Part shown: positions 30,187-38,515 of the stretch, piece by piece
Position numbering within the stretch: the first letter of the stretch is position 1
Layout: each line of letters opens with the position of its first letter
Assembly (NCBI RefSeq): GCF_002734285.1
Contig: NZ_NSEA01000001.1
Location: 120,307 to 184,306 of the forward strand
Source: Fredinandcohnia onubensis
GTDB taxonomy: Bacteria; Bacillota; Bacilli; Bacillales; Bacillaceae_L
DNA length: 64,000 nt
Direction: 5' to 3'
Program-made: the position numbers and the translations under genes
Notes under the pieces: model-generated
Told to the model about the DNA's origin: nothing
Databases searched by the model: none
The model's input: the letters and a program-made list of their open reading frames with translations, nothing else

Positions 30187-30188
30187 TC

Positions 30189-31562
30189 TTACAATGACTT
30201 TTCTAATTCAAACCAATATGTGCATAGCGTTTCCAACCCTTTGTCAAAATTTTCGAGGTGGAAGTGCTCGTTTGGTGCATGGAAGTTTTCCGTTGGAAGT
30301 CCAAAGCCCATCAACACAATTGGTGCGTGGAGGACCTCATCCAGGGTAGCGATAATCGGTAATGATCCGCCACCACGTGTGAATGAAGTTGGAACCTTAT
30401 ATACTTCTTCATACGCACGGCTTGCTGCTTGAATCGCTGGGTGGTCAAATGGTGTTACATATGGCGCACCTTTGTCAAACAGTTGTAAGCTTACCTCAAC
30501 GCCGGCTGGTTTATTTTTTTCAATATGTTGCTTAAGCTGTTCGACGATCACTTCAGGGTCTTGGTTCGGAACGAGACGACATGTAATTTTTGCATGTGCC
30601 TCCGATGGGATAACTGTTTTGATGCCATCTCCCTGGAAACCACCATAAATTCCGTTAATATCAAGGGTTGGGCGGACCCAAGTTCGCTCAAGATAGCTAT
30701 AGCCTTTTTCCCCATAAAGTGCAGGTACGCCAAGCTCTTGACGTTGTTTTTCCTCATCGAAATTTAAATCCTCATATGCTTGTTTTTCTTCATCTGTTAA
30801 TGGAAGTACATCATTATAGAATCCTTCAACGGTTACCTTTCCGTCTTCATTATGGAAAGATTCCAGTAATTGAACTAGTGCATTAATAGGATTATGTACA
30901 CCGCCGCCATATAGGCCGGAATGTAGGTCGCTATTTGAGCCTTTTATATCAATTTGAAGACCTGCTAAACCTCTAACACCATAGCAAATTGTTGGCTTAC
31001 CGCGTTCATTCATGCTTGTATCAGAAATTACGATGACATCTGCGGCAAGTAACTCTTGATTTTCCTTAACAAAAGCTGGAAGGTTCGGGCTTCCGATTTC
31101 TTCTTCACCTTCGATACAGAATTTGAAATTTAGTGGCAGTGTGCCCTCTGTCTTTAAGATGGTTTCCAGTGCTTTAAGGTGCATGAAGGTTTGACCTTTG
31201 TCGTCACTTGCTCCTCGTGCAAAGATTTTATCGTCACGAATTTCTGGCTCGAACGGTGGGCTGTCCCATAAGTGAAGCGGGTCAACTGGCTGAACATCAT
31301 AGTGCCCGTAAATCAATACAGTTGGCTTTCCTTCCGCATGAAGCCAGTCTCCATATACAACCGGATGTCCTTTGGTAGGGTGAATGCTCACATTGTCCAT
31401 ACCAATGTTTCGTAAGCCTTGAGCAACCCATTCTGCAGTCACGTTTACATCTTCTTTGTGATCAGGCAGTGCACTGATACTAGGGATTGAAAGGAATTTG
31501 AAAAGTTCCTCTAAATGTGAGTCTCGCTTTTCGTTTAGATAGGTTTGGATATTTTCATTCAA
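30189..31562 (-). CDS. M20-family dipeptidase
   Basis: A cytoplasmic zinc peptidase of 457 residues. Metal-site motifs are visible: YGHYDVQP (His, with the following Asp), GASDDKGQ (bridging Asp), EGEEEIGSPN (catalytic Glu and ligand Glu), and a dimerisation domain in the middle with HSGLYGG. This fits the CNDP-like dipeptidase group. The start is TTG with GGAGGG 7 nt upstream. Its place next to peptidoglycan-salvage genes is suggestive only; it is transcribed the opposite way. Confidence 0.9.
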   Translation of the reverse strand: MNENIQTYLNEKRDSHLEELFKFLSIPSISALPDHKEDVNVTAEWVAQGLRNIGMDNVSIHPTKGHPVVYGDWLHAEGKPTVLIYGHYDVQPVDPLHLWDSPPFEPEIRDDKIFARGASDDKGQTFMHLKALETILKTEGTLPLNFKFCIEGEEEIGSPNLPAFVKENQELLAADVIVISDTSMNERGKPTICYGVRGLAGLQIDIKGSNSDLHSGLYGGGVHNPINALVQLLESFHNEDGKVTVEGFYNDVLPLTDEEKQAYEDLNFDEEKQRQELGVPALYGEKGYSYLERTWVRPTLDINGIYGGFQGDGIKTVIPSEAHAKITCRLVPNQDPEVIVEQLKQHIEKNKPAGVEVSLQLFDKGAPYVTPFDHPAIQAASRAYEEVYKVPTSFTRGGGSLPIIATLDEVLHAPIVLMGFGLPTENFHAPNEHFHLENFDKGLETLCTYWFELEKSL

Positions 31563-31808
31563 AGCTGTTTCCCTCCTTTTTTTGTGTAAAAGACAGCTCT
31601 ATTACATTATTTTACATCAATTAAATCAGTAGGGAAATGATTTAGAATTTTACTAACTAAAACCAAAGCACTAAAATTTAATTTCAAAAAATGATACGAA
31701 AGTATGAAGGTAAATTTCAGTAACATAAAGAAATAGAAACTATACCTAAAAATTTTTTTCAATGCACAAAGGAGTAGGCTTAAAAACAATGGGGGAGTGG
31801 GGAAGTAT

Positions 31809-33581
31809 ATGCTGATTAGAAAGGCACGTAAGTTTTTAGGAGTTATGGTCATGATTGTTCTTGTAACAAGTCTTTTTTCACAGGTTGGACAAGCTTCAGC
31901 AGCTGAAGAAGAAAGATCATGGAAAGATTACACAGAAAAAATTATGGCAAAGGATAATGATAATGGAACCTTAGAACTAGAGCTTCAGGGTACCTTTAAG
32001 CTTGCGAAAAATTATGATGTTACTCTAAAAGGGGAAAACAGAGTGTACCAAAAAGCCCTTGCGGATGTAAGAGTTGGTGCGGAAAATGTAACCGTTCGAG
32101 TGAATCACAAAAATGAAATTACGAAAATTTTTATCGATAGACCGACTCCAATTGAAACAATGAGGGTTGGGATTATGACATCAGGGTTCGCATCTGTTGA
32201 CCACGATACAATCGTGTTAAGTTCTAAAGCGGGACTAGAAATTGTCGATAAAGTGGCTGGTGAAGCATTCACAATTCCGGCAAATGAGATAGTAACCTTC
32301 ACACCTTCTGAAAACGAAATCACATTAACGAATGCGACTGGAGAGGTATTATATACAACTCCGAACAGACTTTATGCTTTTACTGAAGAGGGAAGTAAAA
32401 TTAAAGTTGAAAATATTACACGAGCAAGTGGAGACCCATCCTACCGTGGGTTCTTTGAAATAACGACATCACAATCAGGGGATAAATTGAATTTAATCAA
32501 TGAAGTTGATTTTGAGCAATATTTATATCAAGTGGTTCCGAGTGAAATGCCTGCATATTTTGGCGTAAATGCACTAAAGGCACAGGCAGTAGCGGCTAGA
32601 ACCTACGCGTTAGGCGACTACTTAAGTGACCGTTTTGCAAAAGATGGATTCTTTGTATTAGACAGTGTCATGAGTCAGGTGTATAACAATACACCTGAGA
32701 ATGCTGCAACCACACAGGCTGTGAATGAAACAGCGGGAGTTATTATGTTAGGTGAAGATGGTAGTTTAGTAGATGCACGATATTATTCAACCTCAGGGGG
32801 ATATGGTGCGTCTAAACATCAGGTATGGGCTGAAGCTGACGGTACATTCCCAAGTAAGGTTCTACCTTACCTAATCACACAAAGTCATACATTTGATCCA
32901 AATGATCCTAGTAAAATGCTAGAAATTGACACGCAAAGTGAAGAAGAAATTCTTGCATTCTATAAAACATTATCTCATACGGGGTATGATGGAAATTCAC
33001 CTTGGTTTAGATGGAAGACGAGTCTATCTAAGGAAGAGCTAGAGAATACAATCAACGCTAACATTGTGAGTAGACAAGCAGCAGACCCTAAGTTTGTGTT
33101 AACTCAAAATGAAGCGGGAGAGTTTGTAAGCCAGCCGATTCCTGCAGAAGGAATTGGGGAATTTGTTGATATGTACGTTGCGAAACGCGGCGATGGCGGG
33201 AACATCATGGAGCTTGTCATCGAAGGTACGACAGGAACGTACAAAATCATAAAAGAGTACAATATTCGTTTCACAATTAGACCATCTAATGCTTTTACAA
33301 AAGGTGAAACGGTTGTGTTGCATCGTGCTGTTGCAGGAAGCACAGATTACACAGGCACACTTAACAACTACACAATCCTTCCATCAGCTTTCTTTGGTTT
33401 TGAAATTGATGAAGAAAATGGCGTAACTTTTTATGGAGGCGGTAATGGCCATGGTGTTGGTATGAGTCAATACGGCGCATATTATCTTGGAACTACGTTA
33501 GATTATGAGTTTGATAGAATCCTGACTTCCTATTATCCAAATATGACTCTCCAGAATACATCTGTATTAACTCAAGAATAA
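31809..33581 (+). CDS. Secreted SpoIID/LytB-domain protein (second copy)
   Basis: A 590-residue protein with a signal peptide (about 1-34, ending ASAAEE), an N-terminal region of about 200 residues, and a SpoIID/LytB domain. The catalytic glutamate is in VVPSEMP, followed by LKAQAVAARTYALG; the C-terminal GGGNGHGVGMSQYGAY motif is intact. ATG 31809 is preferred; a GTG four codons earlier is too close to the purine-rich RBS. It lies 144 bp before the peptidoglycan-salvage genes on the same strand, after which it has its own terminator. SpoIID enzymes leave 1,6-anhydro-MurNAc ends, the substrate type of AnmK encoded downstream. Confidence 0.87.
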   Translation: MLIRKARKFLGVMVMIVLVTSLFSQVGQASAAEEERSWKDYTEKIMAKDNDNGTLELELQGTFKLAKNYDVTLKGENRVYQKALADVRVGAENVTVRVNHKNEITKIFIDRPTPIETMRVGIMTSGFASVDHDTIVLSSKAGLEIVDKVAGEAFTIPANEIVTFTPSENEITLTNATGEVLYTTPNRLYAFTEEGSKIKVENITRASGDPSYRGFFEITTSQSGDKLNLINEVDFEQYLYQVVPSEMPAYFGVNALKAQAVAARTYALGDYLSDRFAKDGFFVLDSVMSQVYNNTPENAATTQAVNETAGVIMLGEDGSLVDARYYSTSGGYGASKHQVWAEADGTFPSKVLPYLITQSHTFDPNDPSKMLEIDTQSEEEILAFYKTLSHTGYDGNSPWFRWKTSLSKEELENTINANIVSRQAADPKFVLTQNEAGEFVSQPIPAEGIGEFVDMYVAKRGDGGNIMELVIEGTTGTYKIIKEYNIRFTIRPSNAFTKGETVVLHRAVAGSTDYTGTLNNYTILPSAFFGFEIDEENGVTFYGGGNGHGVGMSQYGAYYLGTTLDYEFDRILTSYYPNMTLQNTSVLTQE

Positions 33582-33590
33582 AAATGCATG

Positions 33591-33622
33591 AAACTGCTAT
33601 CCAAAAATGGGTGGCAGTTTTT
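33591..33622 (+). terminator. Terminator of the second SpoIID-like gene
   Basis: AAACTGCTATCC pairs imperfectly with GGGTGGCAGTTT, followed by TT and a G-broken T run. Confidence 0.75.
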
Positions 33623-33659
33623 GTCGTTAAAATAATATTTTAATTAAACGTAAAATATA

Positions 33660-33687
33660 TTGAAATATAATTTCCGATACGTATAAT
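33660..33687 (+). promoter_or_regulatory. Promoter and candidate MurR operator of the salvage locus
   Basis: TTGAAA (33660-33665), a 16-bp spacer and TATAAT (33682-33687) form a SigA-type promoter. A 13-bp perfect palindrome, GAAATATAATTTC (33662-33674), overlaps the -35 and spacer, where repressor binding would block RNA polymerase. RpiR-type regulators such as MurR often bind GAAA...TTTC palindromes; binding here is inferred. Confidence 0.6.
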
Positions 33688-33725
33688 AAAAGTAACGACC
33701 AATTGAAAATTGGGGGATATGAATC

Positions 33726-34700
33726 ATGTATGTTATGGGGATTGATGGAGGTGGGACGAAAACAAAAGGGGTTATTTCCGATGAATTTGGGAATGTCTTT
33801 GCAGAGGCATTGGTTGGGGCAACCAATCAAAATGGGGCTGACCACCAAAGCGTTGAAAAAGAGTTAGAGTCCTTGTTTTCATCCTTAAAAGGTCAACATA
33901 AAGAAGCTTTTGAAAATCTTCATACAATCTTTGCAGGGATAGCAGGCGTTGACCGACCTGAGGCAAAGAAGATTATGGAGGGTATTCTAGTAAAACTCGC
34001 TCCATCACATGCAAAGGTCATCATTGACAATGACGGGGTGAATGCTCTGTATTCCGGAACACTCGGAGCGCCAGGAATTGTCCAGATTTGCGGAACTGGC
34101 TCAATCACCTTCGGAGTGAACGATAAAGGTGAGCGAAAACGTGTTGGCGGTTGGGGGTACTTAATTGATGATGAAGGCAGTAGCTATGAACTAGGCAGGG
34201 AGGCACTACATTCCATTTTTAAGTCTTACGACAATCGAGGTCCTAAGACGGTTTTAACGGAAATGATTGTCCAGCATTTTCACATTGCTGATCCTTCAGA
34301 TTTAATTTCTGTTGTATATGGGGCTAAGCATCCACGCGAGATAATTGCGCCATTAAGTAAGTATGTTACAGAGGCCGCTGACCAAGATGATGAAGTGGCA
34401 AAGGAACTGATTCGAGAATCGGGAGCTAAAATTGCAAGTTCAATCCATCATTTGTACAATCAGCTTTTTCCATCGAATGAAAGGGAAGTTCCAGTGGTGC
34501 TTGTAGGTGGCTTATTTACACGAAGTGATTTGTTTGTCCCTATTATTGAAGGGTTTTTGAAACATATTCAACTCCCAATCACACTTGTCAAACCTCTTAC
34601 TGAACCTGTAGGTGGAGCGGTGGCTGCAGCACTTTATCATGCGGGAGGCAAACTCAATACGAGATTTGTAGAAAAAATAAATGAAACAATAGTACAATAG
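33726..34700 (+). CDS. BadF/BadG-type sugar kinase, probably a MurNAc/GlcNAc kinase (MurK-like)
   Basis: An ASKHA-fold kinase of 324 residues with phosphate-1 motif GIDGGGTKTKG at the N-terminus, the catalytic-type aspartate segment DNDGVNALYSG, the phosphate-2 motif GTGSITFG, and an adenosine motif VVLVGGLF. This is the N-acetylhexosamine kinase branch of the BadF family, which includes Clostridium MurK, active on MurNAc and GlcNAc. As first gene of a locus with MurQ and an ABC importer rather than MurP, it would supply MurNAc 6-phosphate for MurQ. GGGGGATAT is near the start. Confidence 0.85.
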   Translation: MYVMGIDGGGTKTKGVISDEFGNVFAEALVGATNQNGADHQSVEKELESLFSSLKGQHKEAFENLHTIFAGIAGVDRPEAKKIMEGILVKLAPSHAKVIIDNDGVNALYSGTLGAPGIVQICGTGSITFGVNDKGERKRVGGWGYLIDDEGSSYELGREALHSIFKSYDNRGPKTVLTEMIVQHFHIADPSDLISVVYGAKHPREIIAPLSKYVTEAADQDDEVAKELIRESGAKIASSIHHLYNQLFPSNEREVPVVLVGGLFTRSDLFVPIIEGFLKHIQLPITLVKPLTEPVGGAVAAALYHAGGKLNTRFVEKINETIVQ

Positions 34701-34799
34701 TTTGATATTTTGGTTGAATTTTTATTTTAAAAATTTTAAATATTTGCTATAATATGTTCAAATGGTAAAAATAGTAATGCGACTGACGGGGGAACCGTA

Positions 34800-35747
34800 A
34801 TGAAATATATACAGTTGGATGAGCAATGGGAATCACAAATCGTCAATCTTTGGAATCGTGAGCTTGGTTCTGATTTTCCGATGAGGGAAGAGCTTTTTAA
34901 ACAAAATAGTTTTCGTGATCCTCATATACTTCTTTCAGGTTCGTATCTTGCAGTAAATGAACAGAATAAACTTGTTGGTTTTGTCCTCTCGAAATGTATT
35001 CAAGATAAGCAGGAAACGCTTCTTAAACAAGAAGATGGTTGGATTCAAGTGTTGCTTGTTGATTCAACGTTTCGTGAAAATGGAATTGGAAGCGTTTTAG
35101 TAGAGAAAGCTGAAAAAGCCTTACAAAAACAAGGCTGTAAAGCTATTTTTCTCGGTAGAGACCCTGCACATTATTTTCCTGGAGTTCCACTACAAGATGA
35201 GAACACGAGAAAATGGTTCGAAAATAGAGGCTATCAAGCTTCAGGGATTGAATCTGACTTAATCAGGATATTTACACCAAATGAACAATTTGAGTTTCGT
35301 AAGCCGAAGAATATTGAAGTTTCCCTAGCAGAAAATAAAGATGAACTTCTAACTTTCCTACACCGTTGTTTCCCAGGAAGATGGGAATATGAAGCAAAAC
35401 AATATTTTAATAACGGTGGAACGGGAAGGGAAATTGTTTTATTTCGAAAAGAAAATAGGATTATTGGCTTTTGCCGGATTAACGATTCCAAGTCACCGAT
35501 TATTGGCCCGAATGTATATTGGGCGCCAATGTTCGAAAATGAAGTGGGCGGTGTTGGGCCACTTGGAATTGATAAGAATGAAAGAAAAAATGGGTATGGG
35601 CTAGCGATTGTAGAGGCAGGTATCTCTTTTCTAAGAGAAAGGCATATAGATAACATCATTATTGATTGGACAGGATTACTAGACTTTTATAAAAAGATAG
35701 ATTTCAAGGTTTGGAAACAATATCAGCAATATAGTAAACAGATTTAG
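34800..35747 (+). CDS. Tandem-GNAT acetyltransferase of the salvage locus (first copy)
   Basis: The 315-residue protein has two GNAT domains. The first (about 1-150) has VLLVDSTFRENGIGSVLVEKAE; the second (about 165-315) has PLGIDKNERKNGYGLAIVEAG and ends in FYKKIDF. No secretion signal. It is a diverged paralogue of the protein at 45894-46850 in the same locus. Its substrate is unknown; an amino sugar or muropeptide is a reasonable guess from context. A TATAAT at 34748-34753 in the 99-bp gap before it may be an internal promoter. Confidence 0.8.
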   Translation: MKYIQLDEQWESQIVNLWNRELGSDFPMREELFKQNSFRDPHILLSGSYLAVNEQNKLVGFVLSKCIQDKQETLLKQEDGWIQVLLVDSTFRENGIGSVLVEKAEKALQKQGCKAIFLGRDPAHYFPGVPLQDENTRKWFENRGYQASGIESDLIRIFTPNEQFEFRKPKNIEVSLAENKDELLTFLHRCFPGRWEYEAKQYFNNGGTGREIVLFRKENRIIGFCRINDSKSPIIGPNVYWAPMFENEVGGVGPLGIDKNERKNGYGLAIVEAGISFLRERHIDNIIIDWTGLLDFYKKIDFKVWKQYQQYSKQI

Positions 35748-35791
35748 TCCTTTCTAATGAAAGAAAAAGAAACCAGATAGGTTGGAAAGGC

Positions 35792-36715
35792 GTGGCGAAA
35801 TTGAAGGTTAATATTACATCATTAACAACTGAGCAACGAAATCAACGGTCCTTAAATATCGATCAGCTTACGACATCTCAAATTATTGGAATGATGAATG
35901 AGGAAGATGAAACTGTTTCAAAAGCTGTTCGAAAAGTTCTACCTCAAATTGATAAAGCAATTGAGGCAATTTATGCAACTTTAAAACAAAATGGAAGACT
36001 TTTTTATATAGGTGCCGGAACGAGTGGCAGACTGGGCGTTCTAGATGCAGCTGAATGTCCGCCAACATTCTGCACACCTCCGGAAATGGTTCAGGCCATC
36101 ATGGCTGGTGGCGAATCAGCGATGTTTACAGCCGTTGAAGGTGCTGAGGATGACCTCGATGGTGGGGCGAAAGATTTAGAAAAAAGAGGCTTTACGAAGA
36201 ATGATATTTTAGTAGGCATTGCGGCAAGTGGCCGTACTCCTTATGTGATTGGTGCCTTAAAATATGCTCAAAATCTCGGAGCGATTACGGTTTCGTTAGC
36301 ATGCAACGAGAATGCAGAAATCAGTAAATATGCGCATCAAAGCATTGAGGTAATTGTGGGGCCTGAAATTTTATCAGGGTCAACTCGGTTAAAGTCGGCA
36401 ACCGCTCAAAAAATGATTTTAAATATGTTGTCAACGACTGCAATGATTAAACTCGGTAAGGTATATGGAAACTTAATGGTCGACCTTCATGCTAGCAATT
36501 TAAAGCTCATTGAGCGAGCGAGAAGAATTGTTATGGATGTGACAGGAATTACGTATCAGGAAGCCGAAGTCATACTCAATCAAACGAATCAAAAAGTAAA
36601 ACCGGCAATTGTGATGGCATTAGCAGGAGTTTCATTGGAAAAGGCTAATGAAGTAATTGATAGGGCCAATGGATTCACAAGAAGGGCGATTGAGTTTGCG
36701 AACGAAGGGAAGTGA
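35792..36715 (+). CDS. murQ: N-acetylmuramic acid 6-phosphate etherase
   Basis: Splits the lactyl ether of MurNAc 6-phosphate to give GlcNAc 6-phosphate and D-lactate, the step that links wall sugars to amino-sugar metabolism. The 307 residues contain the SIS domain with GAGTSGRLGVLDAAECPPTF and the paired catalytic region AVEGAEDD. Length fits the family. Start is GTG with GGAAAGG upstream. The next gene begins 6 bp after the stop. Confidence 0.96.
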   Translation: MAKLKVNITSLTTEQRNQRSLNIDQLTTSQIIGMMNEEDETVSKAVRKVLPQIDKAIEAIYATLKQNGRLFYIGAGTSGRLGVLDAAECPPTFCTPPEMVQAIMAGGESAMFTAVEGAEDDLDGGAKDLEKRGFTKNDILVGIAASGRTPYVIGALKYAQNLGAITVSLACNENAEISKYAHQSIEVIVGPEILSGSTRLKSATAQKMILNMLSTTAMIKLGKVYGNLMVDLHASNLKLIERARRIVMDVTGITYQEAEVILNQTNQKVKPAIVMALAGVSLEKANEVIDRANGFTRRAIEFANEGK

Positions 36716-36721
36716 ATTGAG

Positions 36722-37777
36722 ATGAGGGAGAAGGTATTAGCATTCCTACAGCGAGAAATTGACCAACAGCATATCCCAGGTGCTGTCATTCACATCTCAT
36801 TTCAAAAGCAAACGATTCTCCAAGAGGTAATTGGAAATCGAGTCGTTTATCCGAAAAAGGAACCGATGAAGCTTACTACCATTTTCGATCTTGCTTCTTT
36901 GACAAAGGTGGTTGCCACCCTGCCCTCTATTTTATTACTTGTAGAGGCAGGGAAACTGCACCTTGATGACAAGGTTTCATTTTTTCTACCAGAGTTTGCA
37001 CGACACGGAAAATCCAATATTACACTTAAAGATTTACTCACACACTGTTCTGGTTTACCGGCACATCGGGAGTATTTTAAAGAGTCTTTAAATACAGAGC
37101 AGATTATTGAACGAATTTTTGACGAAAAATTAGTTGCGAATCCGGGTGAGAAAGTCATCTATAGTGACTTAGGTTTCATCCTTCTCTATAAGATTATTGA
37201 AAAAGTAACAGAAGAAGATTTTCAGAACTTTGTACAACGAGAGTTATTTGAAAAATTGGAGATGGGCGAAACTAGCTTTCTTCCAAACGTTGAGAGAGAA
37301 AGATTTGCAGCAACTGAATACAGTGAAACTTTACAAGATTATAAGCATGGAATTGTACATGATGACAACACGGAAAGCATGGGTGGCGTAAGTGGTCATG
37401 CAGGTTTGTTTTCCACTATATCTGATCTCGCAAACTATGCTTCCATGATTGAAAATAATGGGGTCTTTCGAGGGAAAAGAATTCTATCCGAGCAGTCAAT
37501 ACACATCACAAAACGAAATTTCACCCCATACAGCAATGAATATAGGGGGTTAGGCTGGATCTTGAAAAGCCCTGGATTCTCAAGTTGTGGTGACCTATTC
37601 TCAAGTTCCGCCTACGGTCACACGGGGTTTACAGGAACAAGCATCTGGTTTGATCCAGATATCCAGTTACATGTCATTCTACTGACGAATCGTGTTCATT
37701 TTGGAAGGAAGGATCCGATTCTGAGGCTAAGGCCGAGGCTACATAATTTGATTGCAGCACATTTTCCGAGGGGGTAA
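36722..37777 (+). CDS. Serine beta-lactamase-like hydrolase, AmiE (YbbE)-like
   Basis: A 351-residue class C beta-lactamase/esterase-fold protein. SLTK (about 60-63) is the S-x-x-K nucleophile motif, YSDL (about 143-146) replaces Y-x-N, and GHTGFTG near the C-terminus is the third motif. In B. subtilis the related AmiE (YbbE) in the murQ-nagZ-namZ cluster removes peptide from MurNAc. No signal peptide is seen here, whereas the B. subtilis protein is exported. MurNAc-L-Ala amidase activity is inferred from context and family. Confidence 0.8.
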   Translation: MREKVLAFLQREIDQQHIPGAVIHISFQKQTILQEVIGNRVVYPKKEPMKLTTIFDLASLTKVVATLPSILLLVEAGKLHLDDKVSFFLPEFARHGKSNITLKDLLTHCSGLPAHREYFKESLNTEQIIERIFDEKLVANPGEKVIYSDLGFILLYKIIEKVTEEDFQNFVQRELFEKLEMGETSFLPNVERERFAATEYSETLQDYKHGIVHDDNTESMGGVSGHAGLFSTISDLANYASMIENNGVFRGKRILSEQSIHITKRNFTPYSNEYRGLGWILKSPGFSSCGDLFSSSAYGHTGFTGTSIWFDPDIQLHVILLTNRVHFGRKDPILRLRPRLHNLIAAHFPRG

Positions 37778-37781
37778 TGAG

Positions 37782-38498
37782 GTGTCTGAAAGAATACATT
37801 TAATGATTGTTGGCGCTCACTGTGGAGACGGAGAAATTCAAGCGGGAGCCATCGCCCATAAATATGCAAAAGCAGGACATGAGGTTACCTTTCTTCATCT
37901 AACAGCAGGAGAAAAAGGCACACCGCCCCATTTAAGCGTAGAGGAGTACCGCATTCAAAAAATAAATGAAGCAGAAAAAGCAGCTGAAATATTGGGTGCA
38001 AAAAGCATTACTCTTTCCTATAAGGATGCGGAACTGAAAGAGGATGAAGAAACAGTAACCGAGCTTGCAACGATTTTTAGAAGACTAAAACCAACGCTGG
38101 TTATTACCCATTGGGAAAAAAGTATGCATCCTGATCATGCCCTTTGTCCACGACTTGTTCAGTCGGCTTGGCTAAAGTCAGCATTGCCTGGCTTTGATTT
38201 AGATGGGCTTCCGCCTCACTCCCTTCGAAGAATGCTTCATAGTGAGAATTGGGAGGACATGGAAGGGTATGTTCCGGATATTTATGTAGATGTAACAGAT
38301 GAATTTGACACGTATTTAGTGGCGCTATCACAATACTGGTTTATTATGAATTCTACTGATTTCAGGTATTACGACTATTATAAAGCGCTTGGAACAATGA
38401 GAGGATGCTTAAACCGTACAACGTACGCTCAAACTCTTAAGTTTCCGGTTGGGGCTAATGTTCGAAAAGGTTCAAGTATACCTGGCTTTGAATTATAG
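37782..38498 (+). CDS. PIG-L/LmbE-family deacetylase homologue with altered active site
   Basis: A 238-residue PIG-L fold protein related to N-acetylglucosamine deacetylases such as MshB and BshB. The usual AHPDD motif reads AHCGDGE (about residues 12-18): the zinc histidine and second aspartate remain, but the first aspartate, the general base in MshB, is glycine. The third ligand motif MHPDH is intact. GTG 37782 is chosen because GAGGGGG lies 7 nt upstream and the gap after the previous stop is 4 bp. The substrate is unknown; an N-acetyl sugar from peptidoglycan is likely if it is active. Confidence 0.82.
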   Translation: MSERIHLMIVGAHCGDGEIQAGAIAHKYAKAGHEVTFLHLTAGEKGTPPHLSVEEYRIQKINEAEKAAEILGAKSITLSYKDAELKEDEETVTELATIFRRLKPTLVITHWEKSMHPDHALCPRLVQSAWLKSALPGFDLDGLPPHSLRRMLHSENWEDMEGYVPDIYVDVTDEFDTYLVALSQYWFIMNSTDFRYYDYYKALGTMRGCLNRTTYAQTLKFPVGANVRKGSSIPGFEL

Positions 38499-38515
38499 AT
38501 GTGGAGGTGAGCCTT

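Noticed and set aside
35234..35659. 141-residue antisense open frame in the first tandem-GNAT gene
   Set aside because: Shadow frame without RBS or domain.
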